Shown here: positions 9,404 through 18,889 of the stretch, piece after piece | Position numbering within the stretch: the stretch's first letter is position 1 | How the letters are laid out: every line of letters starts with the position of its first letter | DNA from: Spirochaetales bacterium | Lineage (GTDB): Bacteria; Spirochaetota; Spirochaetia; Sphaerochaetales; Sphaerochaetaceae | Assembly (NCBI GenBank): GCA_022788185.1 | Contig: JALEVV010000017.1 | Span: forward strand, 1-64,000 | Reading direction: 5' to 3' | Length of the DNA: 64,000 nucleotides | Translations under genes and position numbers: made by a program | The notes under the pieces: generated by a model | What the model saw: the letters and a program-made list of their open reading frames with translations, nothing else | Told to the model about the DNA's origin: nothing | Database searches by the model: none

Positions 9404-10366
9404 TTATTTGATGAGGTGGATTGCAAAGCCGCTGACTTCCTCGTTGAGGTAACAGACCTTGATCTTGCCCTTTGCATCGAGAACGACTGAGTCCTCTGCA
9501 ACCGTGAAGCCGTTCTGGCTGAGGTAGTAGACAGCTCTTTCGATGTCGTTGCACTTGTAAGCCAGGTGACCCTTTGCACCGCGACCCTGCTTGGGGAGGA
9601 TCTCGATGGAGCGGTTCATGAAGACTGAGGAGTTGCCTCTGTTAGTAGCCATGCCGAAGACTGAGAATGCGCTGATTGCCTTCTCGCTGCACTCTGCACA
9701 TGCGTTGTTGATACCGATGTGAGCGAACTCGAAGCCCTGGAGAGCGCATGTTGCTTCCTTACAGAGTCTTGTGATCTCAGCCCAGTTGTCGCTGTCGATG
9801 AGGTCAGCCTTGACCATCCAGCTGCCGCCGATAGCCAGGACGTTGGATGCCTTTGCATACTCAGCCAGGTTTGCAGTGCTGATTCCGCCTGTGGTCATGA
9901 ACTTGACCTGGGGGAAGGGACCTGCGAGGTTCTTGAGCATGTTGACGCCGCCGCTTGCTTCAGCAGGGAAGAACTTGAGAACGTTGAGGCCGTAGCTGAG
10001 ACCCTTCTCGATATCGGAAGGTGTGCAGACACCGGGAACAACGGGAATGTTTCTCTCGAGACACCATTCGACGGTTGCAGGATTGAGACCGGGAGATACG
10101 ATGAACTTTGCACCGGCGTTGACAGCCTTCTCTGCAAGTTCGGGGTTGATGACTGTACCGGCACCGATCATCATCTCGGGGAATGCCTCACTCATCTTCC
10201 TGATCGCCTCTTCGGCAGCAGCTGTTCTGAAAGTGACTTCAGCACAGGGGATACCGCCTTCGATCATTGCCTTTGCGAGGGGGACGGCCTTATCTGCATC
10301 GTCGATCTTCACGACAGGTACAAGGCCGATGTTATGAAAGAATTTGAATAATTCATCTTTGTTCAT
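9404..10366 (-). CDS. eda: KDPG/KHG aldolase fused to a C-terminal VOC (glyoxalase-like) domain
   Basis: AEVTFRTAAAEEAI, GAGTVINPE, FIVSPGLNP, LKFFPAEASGG, MTTGGIS. C-terminal about 115 aa (FAHIGINNACAECSEKAI...) looks VOC-like. Confidence 0.88.
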   Translation of the reverse strand: MNKDELFKFFHNIGLVPVVKIDDADKAVPLAKAMIEGGIPCAEVTFRTAAAEEAIRKMSEAFPEMMIGAGTVINPELAEKAVNAGAKFIVSPGLNPATVEWCLERNIPVVPGVCTPSDIEKGLSYGLNVLKFFPAEASGGVNMLKNLAGPFPQVKFMTTGGISTANLAEYAKASNVLAIGGSWMVKADLIDSDNWAEITRLCKEATCALQGFEFAHIGINNACAECSEKAISAFSVFGMATNRGNSSVFMNRSIEILPKQGRGAKGHLAYKCNDIERAVYYLSQNGFTVAEDSVVLDAKGKIKVCYLNEEVSGFAIHLIK

Positions 10367-10421
10367 GGTATAAACTCCTTTTTATCAGTATATGGGCATT
10401 ATAACACAGCATTTTATAAAA

Positions 10422-10436
10422 TGGAACAATGTTTCA
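10422..10436. promoter_or_regulatory. KdgR/IclR-like operator
   Basis: TGGAACAATGTTTCA, an imperfect palindrome between divergent eda and kdgK. It matches the general TGAAA-N-TTTCA form of KdgR boxes and a second site at 18742-18756. Confidence 0.55.
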
Positions 10437-10444
10437 AAAAATTA

Positions 10445-10473
10445 TTGACTGTTATTATCTTATCCCTTACAAT
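10445..10473 (+). promoter_or_regulatory. Sigma-70-type promoter of kdgK
   Basis: TTGACT -17 bp- TACAAT. Confidence 0.6.
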
Positions 10474-10503
10474 AGAGTTATCAAACAAAAATCGGAGGAT
10501 TTT

Positions 10504-11538
10504 ATGGCAAATAAATACGTAACATTCGGTGAAGTCATGCTTCGTCTCAAGAGCCCTGAAAGAACAAGGCTTTTCCAGACACCCAGCCTTGAGGCTACAT
10601 TCGGCGGCGGAGAAGCAAACGTTTCAGTTTCTCTTTCTATCTTCGGCGAGAAGGCAAAGTTCGTCTCTGCAGTTCCTGAGAACGCAGTTGGTGAGGCTTG
10701 TGTCCGCGAGCTCATGAAGTATGGCGTTGACACTTCAGATATCAAGCAGGTAAAGGGTTCAAGACTCGGTATCTACTACCTCGAGACTGGTGCAAACCAG
10801 AGACCTTCACTCGTCGTTTACGACAGAGCTGACAGTGCTATTGCAAACGCTAAGCCGGAAGATTTCGACTTTGCCGCTATCCTCGATGGTGCCACATGGT
10901 TCCACACAACAGGTATCACACCGGCTATCAGCCAGGGTGCTGCTGACTGCGCTCTCGCAGCAATGAAGGCTGCCAAGGCTGCAGGTGCAACAGTTTCAAT
11001 CGACCTCAACTACAGAAAGAAGCTCTGGAACTACGGCAAGAAGGCTCCTGAAGTCATGAGAGAGCTGGTCAAGTATGCTGATGTCATCATCGCCAACGAG
11101 GAAGACATCCAGAAGTGTCTCGGAATCGAGGCTGACAGCGATGTAACCTCCGGTGAGCTCGATACCAAGGTTTACGAGAAGCTCGCTGCTGAAGTTAAGG
11201 CTCAGTTCCCCAACGTCTCAGTCGTTGCAATCACACTCCGCGAGAGTAAGTCCGCAGACAGAAACGGCTGGTCCGCAGCTCTTTCCGGCAAGACAGGTTT
11301 CTACCTCTCAAGACACTACGAGATCACCGATATCATCGACCGCGTAGGTGGCGGTGACTCCTTCGCTGCAGGTATCATCTACGGTCTCTCACACTATGAA
11401 GATGAGCAGTATGCAATCAACTTCGCAGTTGCTTCTTCATGTCTCAAGCACTCCATCGACGGTGACTTCAACCTTTCCAGACTTTCTGAAGTTGAAGCTC
11501 TCTGCAAGGGTGACGGAAGCGGAAGAGTCCAGAGATAA
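10504..11538 (+). CDS. kdgK: 2-dehydro-3-deoxygluconate kinase (PfkB family)
   Basis: GEVMLRLKSPERTRLFQ, GGGEANVSVSLS, DRVGGGDSFAAGIIYGL. Start after ATCGGAGGATTTT. Confidence 0.9.
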   Translation: MANKYVTFGEVMLRLKSPERTRLFQTPSLEATFGGGEANVSVSLSIFGEKAKFVSAVPENAVGEACVRELMKYGVDTSDIKQVKGSRLGIYYLETGANQRPSLVVYDRADSAIANAKPEDFDFAAILDGATWFHTTGITPAISQGAADCALAAMKAAKAAGATVSIDLNYRKKLWNYGKKAPEVMRELVKYADVIIANEEDIQKCLGIEADSDVTSGELDTKVYEKLAAEVKAQFPNVSVVAITLRESKSADRNGWSAALSGKTGFYLSRHYEITDIIDRVGGGDSFAAGIIYGLSHYEDEQYAINFAVASSCLKHSIDGDFNLSRLSEVEALCKGDGSGRVQR

Positions 11539-11605
11539 TCACTCGGACGGAAGATTTTCAGGACGGTACAGCACTCTGTACCGTCTTTCAGTTTAAGGAG
11601 GTAAC

Positions 11606-12265
11606 ATGCCTGTACTTTTTCTACTCGGTGACTCCACCTGTGCCCATAAGACGGACAGTGCCAGACCTGAGACAGGGTGGGGTGAGTGCTTTGAGCCTTA
11701 TCTGGCTCCCGGATTTGAAATCGTCAATCTGGCCGTGAACGGCCGTTCCACCGAAATGGCCATCCATGAAGGCATATTCATGAAGTGCTTCACGCAAAGC
11801 AGGAAGGGTGATTGGGTCATAATCCAGTACGGTCATAATGAGTCCAAGCCGGAAGTATACAGAAGGACCACTCCCTACGGAACATATCAGCTGAATCTGA
11901 GGATCATGGCATCAAACCTCATGAAGAAGGGCGTGAATGTGGTCTTTGCTTCCTCAATTGCCAGAAGGAAGTTCGAATGCGGTGTCTGTGTCGACACCCA
12001 TGGAGATTACCCTGCCGCCATGAAGGCCCTGGCTGATGAACTGGGGATTCCCTTCATTGAGATGAGTGAGAGGACCAGAAGTCTTCTGAACAGTGAAGGG
12101 GAGGAAAAGAGCCTCAGGTTCTTCATGAATTTCGGCCCGGGTCTCTATCCCAACTATCCTGAGGGCAGGGAGGACAACACCCATCTCCGTCCTGAGGGAG
12201 CCGCTATGGTTGCTTCCTTGATAGCCGAGGGATGCAGGGAAAAAAAGCTTCCCTTCGTAAAGTAA
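11606..12265 (+). CDS. SGNH/GDSL rhamnogalacturonan acetylesterase-like
   Basis: FLLGDSTCAHK, NGRSTEMA, IIQYGHNESKPE, DNTHLRPEGA. Confidence 0.85.
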   Translation: MPVLFLLGDSTCAHKTDSARPETGWGECFEPYLAPGFEIVNLAVNGRSTEMAIHEGIFMKCFTQSRKGDWVIIQYGHNESKPEVYRRTTPYGTYQLNLRIMASNLMKKGVNVVFASSIARRKFECGVCVDTHGDYPAAMKALADELGIPFIEMSERTRSLLNSEGEEKSLRFFMNFGPGLYPNYPEGREDNTHLRPEGAAMVASLIAEGCREKKLPFVK

Positions 12266-12273
12266 AATAAAGA

Positions 12274-12297
12274 CCCTTCCGCCAGGAAGGGCCTTTT
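12274..12297 (+). terminator. Rho-independent terminator
   Basis: CCCTTCC-GCCA-GGAAGGG then CCTTTT. Confidence 0.7.
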
Positions 12298-12312
12298 CGT
12301 CTTGACCGGAAA

Positions 12313-13389
12313 TCAGTGGAGATCGATCGCAAGTCCGGTGTAGGAAGCTGTGCGGAAGACGAATCTCTTTGTGGAATCACTTTCCTTATCTGTCATGAGG
12401 AGTGAGTAATCGGTATCGATTTCCTTTGTCTCGTAATCAACGACGATGTCGATGACCTGATCGGCTGCAGGATAGAGCTTTCTTGCCTCAGCAAGGATAT
12501 CCTTGTAACCGACGGTGTTTGTCTTCACCTTGCCGTTCACGATCTGATAAGTCTCGGAAACTGTCAGGGGTCCGAGAATGTCGTAGGATCTGGGGGATCC
12601 GTCGAGAGTGACCTTCTCGCTGCTGAGCAGTGCAGAGTCATCTGCGGTCGTGATGGAGAGGAGTGCGTCGAATCTGAGGACTTCAGGTTTTACGCTCCAG
12701 TCTGCATAAGGACCGGTTTCATCAGCATTGACCCAGCCTTCGAAATCATAACCATTGAGGATTTCAGTCGGTGCGGGGTCGCCGGGATTTGCGAAATCTG
12801 ATACATACTGCTCAAGCCATAGTTCGTTGTTCACGTAGTAGAGAACGATGGGCTTATATACTGCATTGAGCTTGATGGACTTTGTGAGCGGCTTGTCCCA
12901 GTCTTCGAAGAGCTCGTTGGTACCGTCGATTGCCCAACCGATGAGGGTGTTGTCCCTGAAGGAATATCCCTCTGAGAAATCACCGTCGAGAACGTCTTTC
13001 TTGAATCCCTTTTCGGCAAGAGCCTCATAGGTCGGGGCTGCGGGAGCCTTCGGTGATGAGGCCAGGGTGTACTCGCTGATTGCGAGATATGGCTTCTGAT
13101 TTACGTAAAGATCAATGAAGTTGATGTTCTTTACATCAGCCTGAACGTAGACTTCACCAAGCGGCTGCATGGTCCAGTCGGTAATCTTTACTCCGTCAAG
13201 AGTCCAGCCCATGAACTCCTGTCTTGAATTGAGAAGACCTGACGGTGTTCCGGGATCCCTGAACTGACCTTCAGCCTGAACGGCATATTCGGTGTCACCA
13301 ACCATGTAGTGGGTGATATAAACAGGCTTTGTGGCGCAGCTTACGAAGAGCAGGCATAAAGCAAACAGCAGAATTAACGATTTTTTCAT
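12313..13389 (-). CDS. Secreted lipoprotein with InlB B-repeat-like modules
   Basis: Lipobox LLFVSCA; repeated Y/F..EFMGW-x-D / LIGWAIDG / YDFEGWVNAD modules. Confidence 0.6.
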   Translation of the reverse strand: MKKSLILLFALCLLFVSCATKPVYITHYMVGDTEYAVQAEGQFRDPGTPSGLLNSRQEFMGWTLDGVKITDWTMQPLGEVYVQADVKNINFIDLYVNQKPYLAISEYTLASSPKAPAAPTYEALAEKGFKKDVLDGDFSEGYSFRDNTLIGWAIDGTNELFEDWDKPLTKSIKLNAVYKPIVLYYVNNELWLEQYVSDFANPGDPAPTEILNGYDFEGWVNADETGPYADWSVKPEVLRFDALLSITTADDSALLSSEKVTLDGSPRSYDILGPLTVSETYQIVNGKVKTNTVGYKDILAEARKLYPAADQVIDIVVDYETKEIDTDYSLLMTDKESDSTKRFVFRTASYTGLAIDLH

Positions 13390-13468
13390 AAATTGCCCTC
13401 TTTTATTGATTAATATTAACTTTAAAACGTGCGTTTGTATCTGTCAAGCAAGAGAAGAGCCGGTATTC

Positions 13469-14251
13469 TTAAATGTCCGTACTGTAACCCAATACCTGGG
13501 AAAGGCCGTTAGCCGAATCCATTATCTCGCGGGTGGCCTTCTCAAAGTCATCCTTGTTGAAGCGGAAGAGGGGCCAGGATACGGAAATGGAGGCGATCAC
13601 ACTGCCGGTGTAATCACGGATGGGAGCAGCGATGCACATTATATTGTCCTCGTGCTCCTGATCATCGATGGCCCAGCCGCGCTTTCTTGTCAGCTCAAGC
13701 TGGTCCATCAGTGCTTCCCGGGTCTTTATCGTCCTGACCGTGAACGGTTTCAGGACGGTGGCCTTGAGGTAAGCATCAAGCTCCTTCTGGCTTTTTTCCG
13801 CCAGGAATATCTTGCCGATTGCAGTACAGTAAAGAGGAATGACCTTTCCCACACGGGAATACATGCGCAGAGTGTAGGAGGACTCTTCTTTCAGGACATA
13901 GACAGCGCTGTTGTCTTCAAGAATTCCCATGTGTACGGTCTCTCCCAGATCCTTGCAGAGCTTCTTGGCAAAGGGCCTTGCCTTTGAAATGAGATCATTC
14001 TGGGACAGGGCCCTGGATCCCACGGAAAAGAGCCGGAGCGTGAGTGAATATCTGTCCGCATCATCGCGGAACACATAGCCTAACTGCTGTAATGTGGCAA
14101 GGAACCGGAGCAGAGTGGCCTTGGGTAGATCCGTTTCCTTGGCCAGAGACTCTAGGTTAAGTTCTCCCTTTTTGGAAAGCACTTCAAGTATCCTGATGGT
14201 GCGGCTGACACCGCTCATCATGTTTTTGTCATCCAGTTCCCTGCTGTTCAT
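13469..14251 (-). CDS. IclR-family transcriptional regulator (KdgR-like)
   Basis: SRTIRILEVLSKKGELNLESLAKETDLPKATLLRFLATLQQLGYV HTH plus IclR ligand domain. Confidence 0.9.
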   Translation of the reverse strand: MNSRELDDKNMMSGVSRTIRILEVLSKKGELNLESLAKETDLPKATLLRFLATLQQLGYVFRDDADRYSLTLRLFSVGSRALSQNDLISKARPFAKKLCKDLGETVHMGILEDNSAVYVLKEESSYTLRMYSRVGKVIPLYCTAIGKIFLAEKSQKELDAYLKATVLKPFTVRTIKTREALMDQLELTRKRGWAIDDQEHEDNIMCIAAPIRDYTGSVIASISVSWPLFRFNKDDFEKATREIMDSANGLSQVLGYSTDI

Positions 14252-14254
14252 TTT

Positions 14255-15661
14255 TTAACCCTCGAAATAGTGCTGTGCGTTGTTGAAGCAGATGTTCTCA
14301 ACAACCTTTCCGAGCATCTCCATGTCGTTGGGTACTTCGCCTTCCTCTGCCCATGTACCGAGGATGTTACAGAGTATTCTTCTGAAATACTCGTGTCTGG
14401 AGTAGGAGAGGAATGAGCGGGAGTCTGTGAGCATGCCGATGAAGCGGGGGAGCATTCCGAGGTTGCCGAGAACCTTCATCTGCTCTTCCATACCATCCTT
14501 GTGATCGCAGAACCACCATGCGGAGCCGAGCTGGATCTTGCCGGGGATTCCGCTGCCCTGATAGCAGCCCATGAGGGTGCCGAGGGAGTAGTAATCCTTG
14601 GGGTTGAGGCTGTAGAAGATCGTCTTGGGAACTTCGTCGGTCTCAGAAAGGACTGAGAGGAATGCGGATACGGACTCTGCAAGTTCTTTGTCGTGGGATG
14701 CATCGAAACCTGTATCGGGTCCGAGCAGCCTGAACATGGTCTTGTTGTTGTCCCTGATGGAAGCGAAGTGGAGCTGCATTGCAACGTTCTTCTTATTGTA
14801 AGCCTTTGCAAGGGCAAGGAGCACGTAGGTCATGTATGCGTCGACTTCGCGTTCGGTAAGCTCCGCACCTGCCATCTTCTTTGCGTAGATCGCATTGACC
14901 TCGTCGGCGCTGACGAATGTGTGTGGGCACTGAACGAGGGCATGGTCACTTGCCTTACAGCCCATCTCGCAGAAGAAGTCAAGTCTCTTAAGGAGGGCTT
15001 CGACGACTGCATCGGCACTGTCAAGCTTCATGCCGCTGACTTCAGCAAGCTTTGCGATGTAATCAGCGAAATCGTTCTTCTCGATGTGGAGTGCCTTGTC
15101 GGGGCGGTATGAGGGAATGACCTTTGCGGGGCATGCGGTTTCATCCCTGATGATCTTATGCTGTGCCAGGTCATCTGCGGGATCATCGGTGGTACCTACC
15201 GCATAGACATTGAACTTCTTCATGATGCCGAATACGGAAAGATCGGGATCGGTGGCGAACTTCTCGTTTGCCTCGTCATAGATCTTTTTTGCATTCTTCT
15301 TGCAGAGTACGTCGTAGATACCGAAATATCTCTGAAGCTCGAGGTGAGTCCAGTGATAGAGCGGGTTACCGAGGAGGTTTTCCATTGTGTCTGCCCAGGC
15401 AACGAACTTCTCATAGGGATCTGCATCCTTTCCGGTGATGATGGATTCGGGAACACCGTTGGTCCTCATCTGTCTCCACTTGTAGTGGTCACCGCCGAGC
15501 CATGCATCGGTGATTGTGGTGAAGCGCTTGTTCTCTGCAATCTGAGAAGGGATCAGGTGGCAGTGATAGTCGAAGATGGGCATCTTCGCAGCGTGATCGT
15601 GGAACAGCTCCTGAGCTGTCTTTGTCTGTAACAGGAAATTCTCATCCATGAACTTTTTCAT
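14255..15661 (-). CDS. uxaC: Glucuronate isomerase
   Basis: MKKFMDENFLLQTKTAQELFHDHAAKMPIFDYHCHL... Confidence 0.95.
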   Translation of the reverse strand: MKKFMDENFLLQTKTAQELFHDHAAKMPIFDYHCHLIPSQIAENKRFTTITDAWLGGDHYKWRQMRTNGVPESIITGKDADPYEKFVAWADTMENLLGNPLYHWTHLELQRYFGIYDVLCKKNAKKIYDEANEKFATDPDLSVFGIMKKFNVYAVGTTDDPADDLAQHKIIRDETACPAKVIPSYRPDKALHIEKNDFADYIAKLAEVSGMKLDSADAVVEALLKRLDFFCEMGCKASDHALVQCPHTFVSADEVNAIYAKKMAGAELTEREVDAYMTYVLLALAKAYNKKNVAMQLHFASIRDNNKTMFRLLGPDTGFDASHDKELAESVSAFLSVLSETDEVPKTIFYSLNPKDYYSLGTLMGCYQGSGIPGKIQLGSAWWFCDHKDGMEEQMKVLGNLGMLPRFIGMLTDSRSFLSYSRHEYFRRILCNILGTWAEEGEVPNDMEMLGKVVENICFNNAQHYFEG

Positions 15662-17172
15662 AGTATTACACCATCCTTGAATACTGAGATCTCGGAGTAG
15701 CCGTTGATCTCGTTCTTTGTATGCTCCTCACCGGAAGCGACCTTGACCAGGAACTGGATAAAGGCGCTGGTGAGCTCCTGAGGATCCTCCGTGAGGGCGC
15801 GTCCCGCATTGAAATCAATCCAGTTGGCCTTTCTCTTTGCAAGATCACTGTTGGTTGCGACCTTGACGGTGGGAACCGGAGAACCGAGGGGAGTACCCCT
15901 TCCCGTGGTGAAGAGGATCATGTGTGCGCCCGCAGCGGACTGTGCCGTTGTGGAAACGATGTCGTTACCGGGACCAGAGAGCAGGTTGAGACCTGTCTTC
16001 GTGACTCTGTCTGCATATTTCACGACAGCATTCACGGGTGCCCTTCCTCCCTTCTGGACACAGCCGAGGCTCTTGTCCTCAAGGGTGGAGATACCGCCTG
16101 CCTTGTTTCCGGGTGAGGGGTTTTCATAGACGACCTGACCATGGCTGGTGAAGTAGTCCTTGAAGTTGTTGATGAGTGCAACCACTTCCTCATAGACTTT
16201 CCTGGAGACTGCCCTGTTCATGAGCATCTGCTCGGCACCGAACATCTCGGGAACTTCGGTGAGGATTGCGGTTCCGCCCATTGCCGTGAGCTCGTCACAG
16301 AATCTTCCGACCAGCGGGTTTGCCGTGATACCGGAGAATCCGTCGGAGCCGCCGCACTTAAAGCCGACCTTGAGGCGGGACATAGGTACGGGCACTCTCT
16401 TATCAGCCTTCATGGCCTCTGCGATTTCGGTAAGCAGTGCCTTTGCAGCCGTAAGCTCATCCTCCGCATCCTGACAGACGAGGAACTTTACCCTTTCCTC
16501 ATCGATGGGCCCGAGGAGTTCCCTGAACGATGCGGGAGTGTTGTTCTCACAGCCGAGGGAGATTACGAGCACGCCGCCTGCATTGGGGTGCTTGACGAGA
16601 TCGGCCAGGATCTTTCTTGTGTTGTCGTGGTCATCGCCCATCTGGGAACAGCCATAGGGATGGGTCCAGACATGCACGCCGTCGGCAACTGAGAGATTCT
16701 CATTTGCCCAGGCCTCAAGCTTCTGTCCGATTCTGTTGACACATCCGACAGTGGGAACGATCCAGAGGGCATTCCTGATGCCGATGTCCCCGTTCTTCCT
16801 CTCATATGCCATAATGGTCGGGACTTTGCCTTCCCACTTTCTGGCTCTTTCGGCAGCCTCTTCGATGAACTTCTTTGCGTTTTCCTCATCGTAAGAGTAG
16901 GAAGCCGTCTCTGAAAGGAGGGTGTGGATGTTGAAGGCATGAACGTGGCTTCCTGCCTTGATGTCTTCCTTTGCGGCACCGATCGGGTAACCGTACTTGA
17001 TTACCTTCTCCTCTTTGGCAATATCCCTGAGGGCCATCTTGTGGCCCGCAGGTACGTCCGTAAGGAGTGTGTATGTGGTTCCAGCCACAGTCACGACGTC
17101 ACCCTTGAAGAGGGGATTGATCGCAACGGCGACATTGTCCAGTTCGTTGATTCTGAGCACTGATTCCATCAA
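15658..17172 (-). CDS. uxaA: Altronate dehydratase
   Basis: N-terminal SAF domain; PTVGCVN, YGCSQMGDDH, GCENN, KCGGSDGFSGITANP, FTTGRGTPLGSPVPTVKVATN. Confidence 0.95.
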   Translation of the reverse strand: MMESVLRINELDNVAVAINPLFKGDVVTVAGTTYTLLTDVPAGHKMALRDIAKEEKVIKYGYPIGAAKEDIKAGSHVHAFNIHTLLSETASYSYDEENAKKFIEEAAERARKWEGKVPTIMAYERKNGDIGIRNALWIVPTVGCVNRIGQKLEAWANENLSVADGVHVWTHPYGCSQMGDDHDNTRKILADLVKHPNAGGVLVISLGCENNTPASFRELLGPIDEERVKFLVCQDAEDELTAAKALLTEIAEAMKADKRVPVPMSRLKVGFKCGGSDGFSGITANPLVGRFCDELTAMGGTAILTEVPEMFGAEQMLMNRAVSRKVYEEVVALINNFKDYFTSHGQVVYENPSPGNKAGGISTLEDKSLGCVQKGGRAPVNAVVKYADRVTKTGLNLLSGPGNDIVSTTAQSAAGAHMILFTTGRGTPLGSPVPTVKVATNSDLAKRKANWIDFNAGRALTEDPQELTSAFIQFLVKVASGEEHTKNEINGYSEISVFKDGVIL

Positions 17173-18647
17173 AGGCTCCTGATTGCGGCTACCATGCCGT
17201 CATTGAAGATCTTTGTAAGGTTCTCGGCAACTGCATCCTCGAGTCCCTCGACCTTTGTGAGGTCCTGACCCCACCAGGATTCCTGAGAGAGGACAGCCTT
17301 TGCGATGGCCTTGCCCTTGCAGCCGTTGCACTTGTACTCAGCGCCGTAGAGCTCTGCGAACTTTGCAAGATATTCGGGGTTATCGTTGATGAGGTATGTC
17401 TCACCGTTTCTTGTACCCTTGAGTGCTGCACCCTCGAACTCGGTTCCGTTGTAGAAGCTGATGAGTGCGGAGAGGGAGAAGACAAGGTACTTGGGAAGCT
17501 TGCCGAACTTGCTGACGTAACCGAGGAGTGAGGGAAGATCCCTTGTCTTGAACTTGGATACGCTGTTGAGGGAGATGGACATCAGCAGGTGGATGATGTA
17601 CGGATTGGCGAATCTCTCGAGAACGTCTGCGGCATACTGCTCGAGCTGAGCCTTGTCACCGTCCATTGAAGGAATGATTTCCTCGAAGAGGCCGTTCTTC
17701 ATGAACGGATAGATGAGATCGCTCTTGATACACTCCTCAACGGTGTTGAGACCTGCCTGGTATGCTGCCAGTGTCATGAGGGTGTGAGTTCCGTTGAGAA
17801 TCCTGACCTTTCTTGTTCTGTAGAAGGACATGTCGTCGGTCCAGATGACGTTCACTCCGGCCTTTGCGGTGGGAAGCTCGTCGTCATGGAACTTTCCGTG
17901 ACACTCGATGACCCAGAGAAGGAAGATCTCGGCTGCATCGATGATGTTGTCCTGATAGCCGAGGCGGTTCCATAGTTCCTCTGCCTCTGCCCTGGGATAA
18001 CCCGGAACGATTCTGTCAACAAGGCTGTTGCAGAAGTCACATGCTTCGTTGAGCCATGTCACGAAGCCTTCCTCAAGGCCCCATTCCTCAGCGTATCTGA
18101 GAACGATCTTCTTGAGGTTGTCGCCGTTCTTTTCAATGAGTTCGCAGGGAATTGCGATGATACCCTTGCTCCTGTCGCCGCCGAATGTCTTATATCTTCT
18201 GTAAAGGAAGGCGGTGACCTTTCCGGGGAAGCTTACCTGAGGTCTGTCCTCAAGCCTGTCACCCTCGTGGTATGCGATACCGGCCTCTGTGGTGTTGGAG
18301 ATGAAGAACCTGAGGTCGGGGTTGTCTGCCTGTGCGATGAATGCATCGTATTCCGCATAGGGATTGATACAGCCTGCAACGGAAGTGATCTGTCTGAACT
18401 CTTCCACGGGCTTGCCGTTCTGAACGCCTCTGAGGACTGTCGTATAAAGTCCGTTCTGAGCGTTGATCATGTCGCCGAGACCTCTGTCGAGGGGCTGTAC
18501 GAGCATTACGTTGCCGTTGAAGTCACCCTTCTCGTTGAGCTGGTCGATAATCCAGTCAACAAATGCGCGAAGGAAGTTGCCTTCACCGAACTGAAGGACC
18601 TTAATAGGTCTTTCCACTGTCTTTACCACGTCTTTGATATTATTCAT
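17169..18647 (-). CDS. uxaB: Tagaturonate reductase (mannitol dehydrogenase family)
   Basis: VLQFGEGNFLRAFVDWIID, SNTTEAGIAY, RKVRILNGTHT. Confidence 0.93.
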   Translation of the reverse strand: MNNIKDVVKTVERPIKVLQFGEGNFLRAFVDWIIDQLNEKGDFNGNVMLVQPLDRGLGDMINAQNGLYTTVLRGVQNGKPVEEFRQITSVAGCINPYAEYDAFIAQADNPDLRFFISNTTEAGIAYHEGDRLEDRPQVSFPGKVTAFLYRRYKTFGGDRSKGIIAIPCELIEKNGDNLKKIVLRYAEEWGLEEGFVTWLNEACDFCNSLVDRIVPGYPRAEAEELWNRLGYQDNIIDAAEIFLLWVIECHGKFHDDELPTAKAGVNVIWTDDMSFYRTRKVRILNGTHTLMTLAAYQAGLNTVEECIKSDLIYPFMKNGLFEEIIPSMDGDKAQLEQYAADVLERFANPYIIHLLMSISLNSVSKFKTRDLPSLLGYVSKFGKLPKYLVFSLSALISFYNGTEFEGAALKGTRNGETYLINDNPEYLAKFAELYGAEYKCNGCKGKAIAKAVLSQESWWGQDLTKVEGLEDAVAENLTKIFNDGMVAAIRSL

Positions 18648-18741
18648 CGTTTCCTCCTACGAAACTCTTGTGATCCATAAAACCATAGGATGCCTATCCC
18701 CCAAACCTCCGAAAAGGGAGTTCCTCTGATTGGCACCAAAA

Positions 18742-18756
18742 TGAAACATGATTCCA
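18742..18756. promoter_or_regulatory. KdgR/IclR-like operator upstream of the uxaB-uxaA-uxaC-iclR operon
   Basis: TGAAACATGATTCCA; its reverse complement TGGAATCATGTTTCA is 13/15 identical to the site at 10422-10436. Confidence 0.5.
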
Positions 18757-18809
18757 CTTTACAATCGATGATGTCTGCTGTCAAGAAAAACCACCATCAT
18801 GGTGCATGT

Positions 18810-18827
18810 CTTAATTGTACAATTAAG
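18810..18827. promoter_or_regulatory. Perfect 18-bp palindrome upstream of the chimeric regulator gene
   Basis: CTTAATTGTACAATTAAG. Confidence 0.5.
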
Positions 18828-18889
18828 TGGCTTGTAAAAAAACGATATTTTTTATTGTGGAACGGTGAAATCGGCGATATTCTGAGGAT

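Noticed and set aside
16141-16692. + strand ORFs opposite uxaA, uxaB and uxaC
   Set aside because: Antisense shadows of strongly supported enzymes.
18733-18748. TTGGCACCAAAATGAAACATG as a sigma-54 promoter
   Set aside because: No GC at the -12 position with GG-N10-GC spacing.
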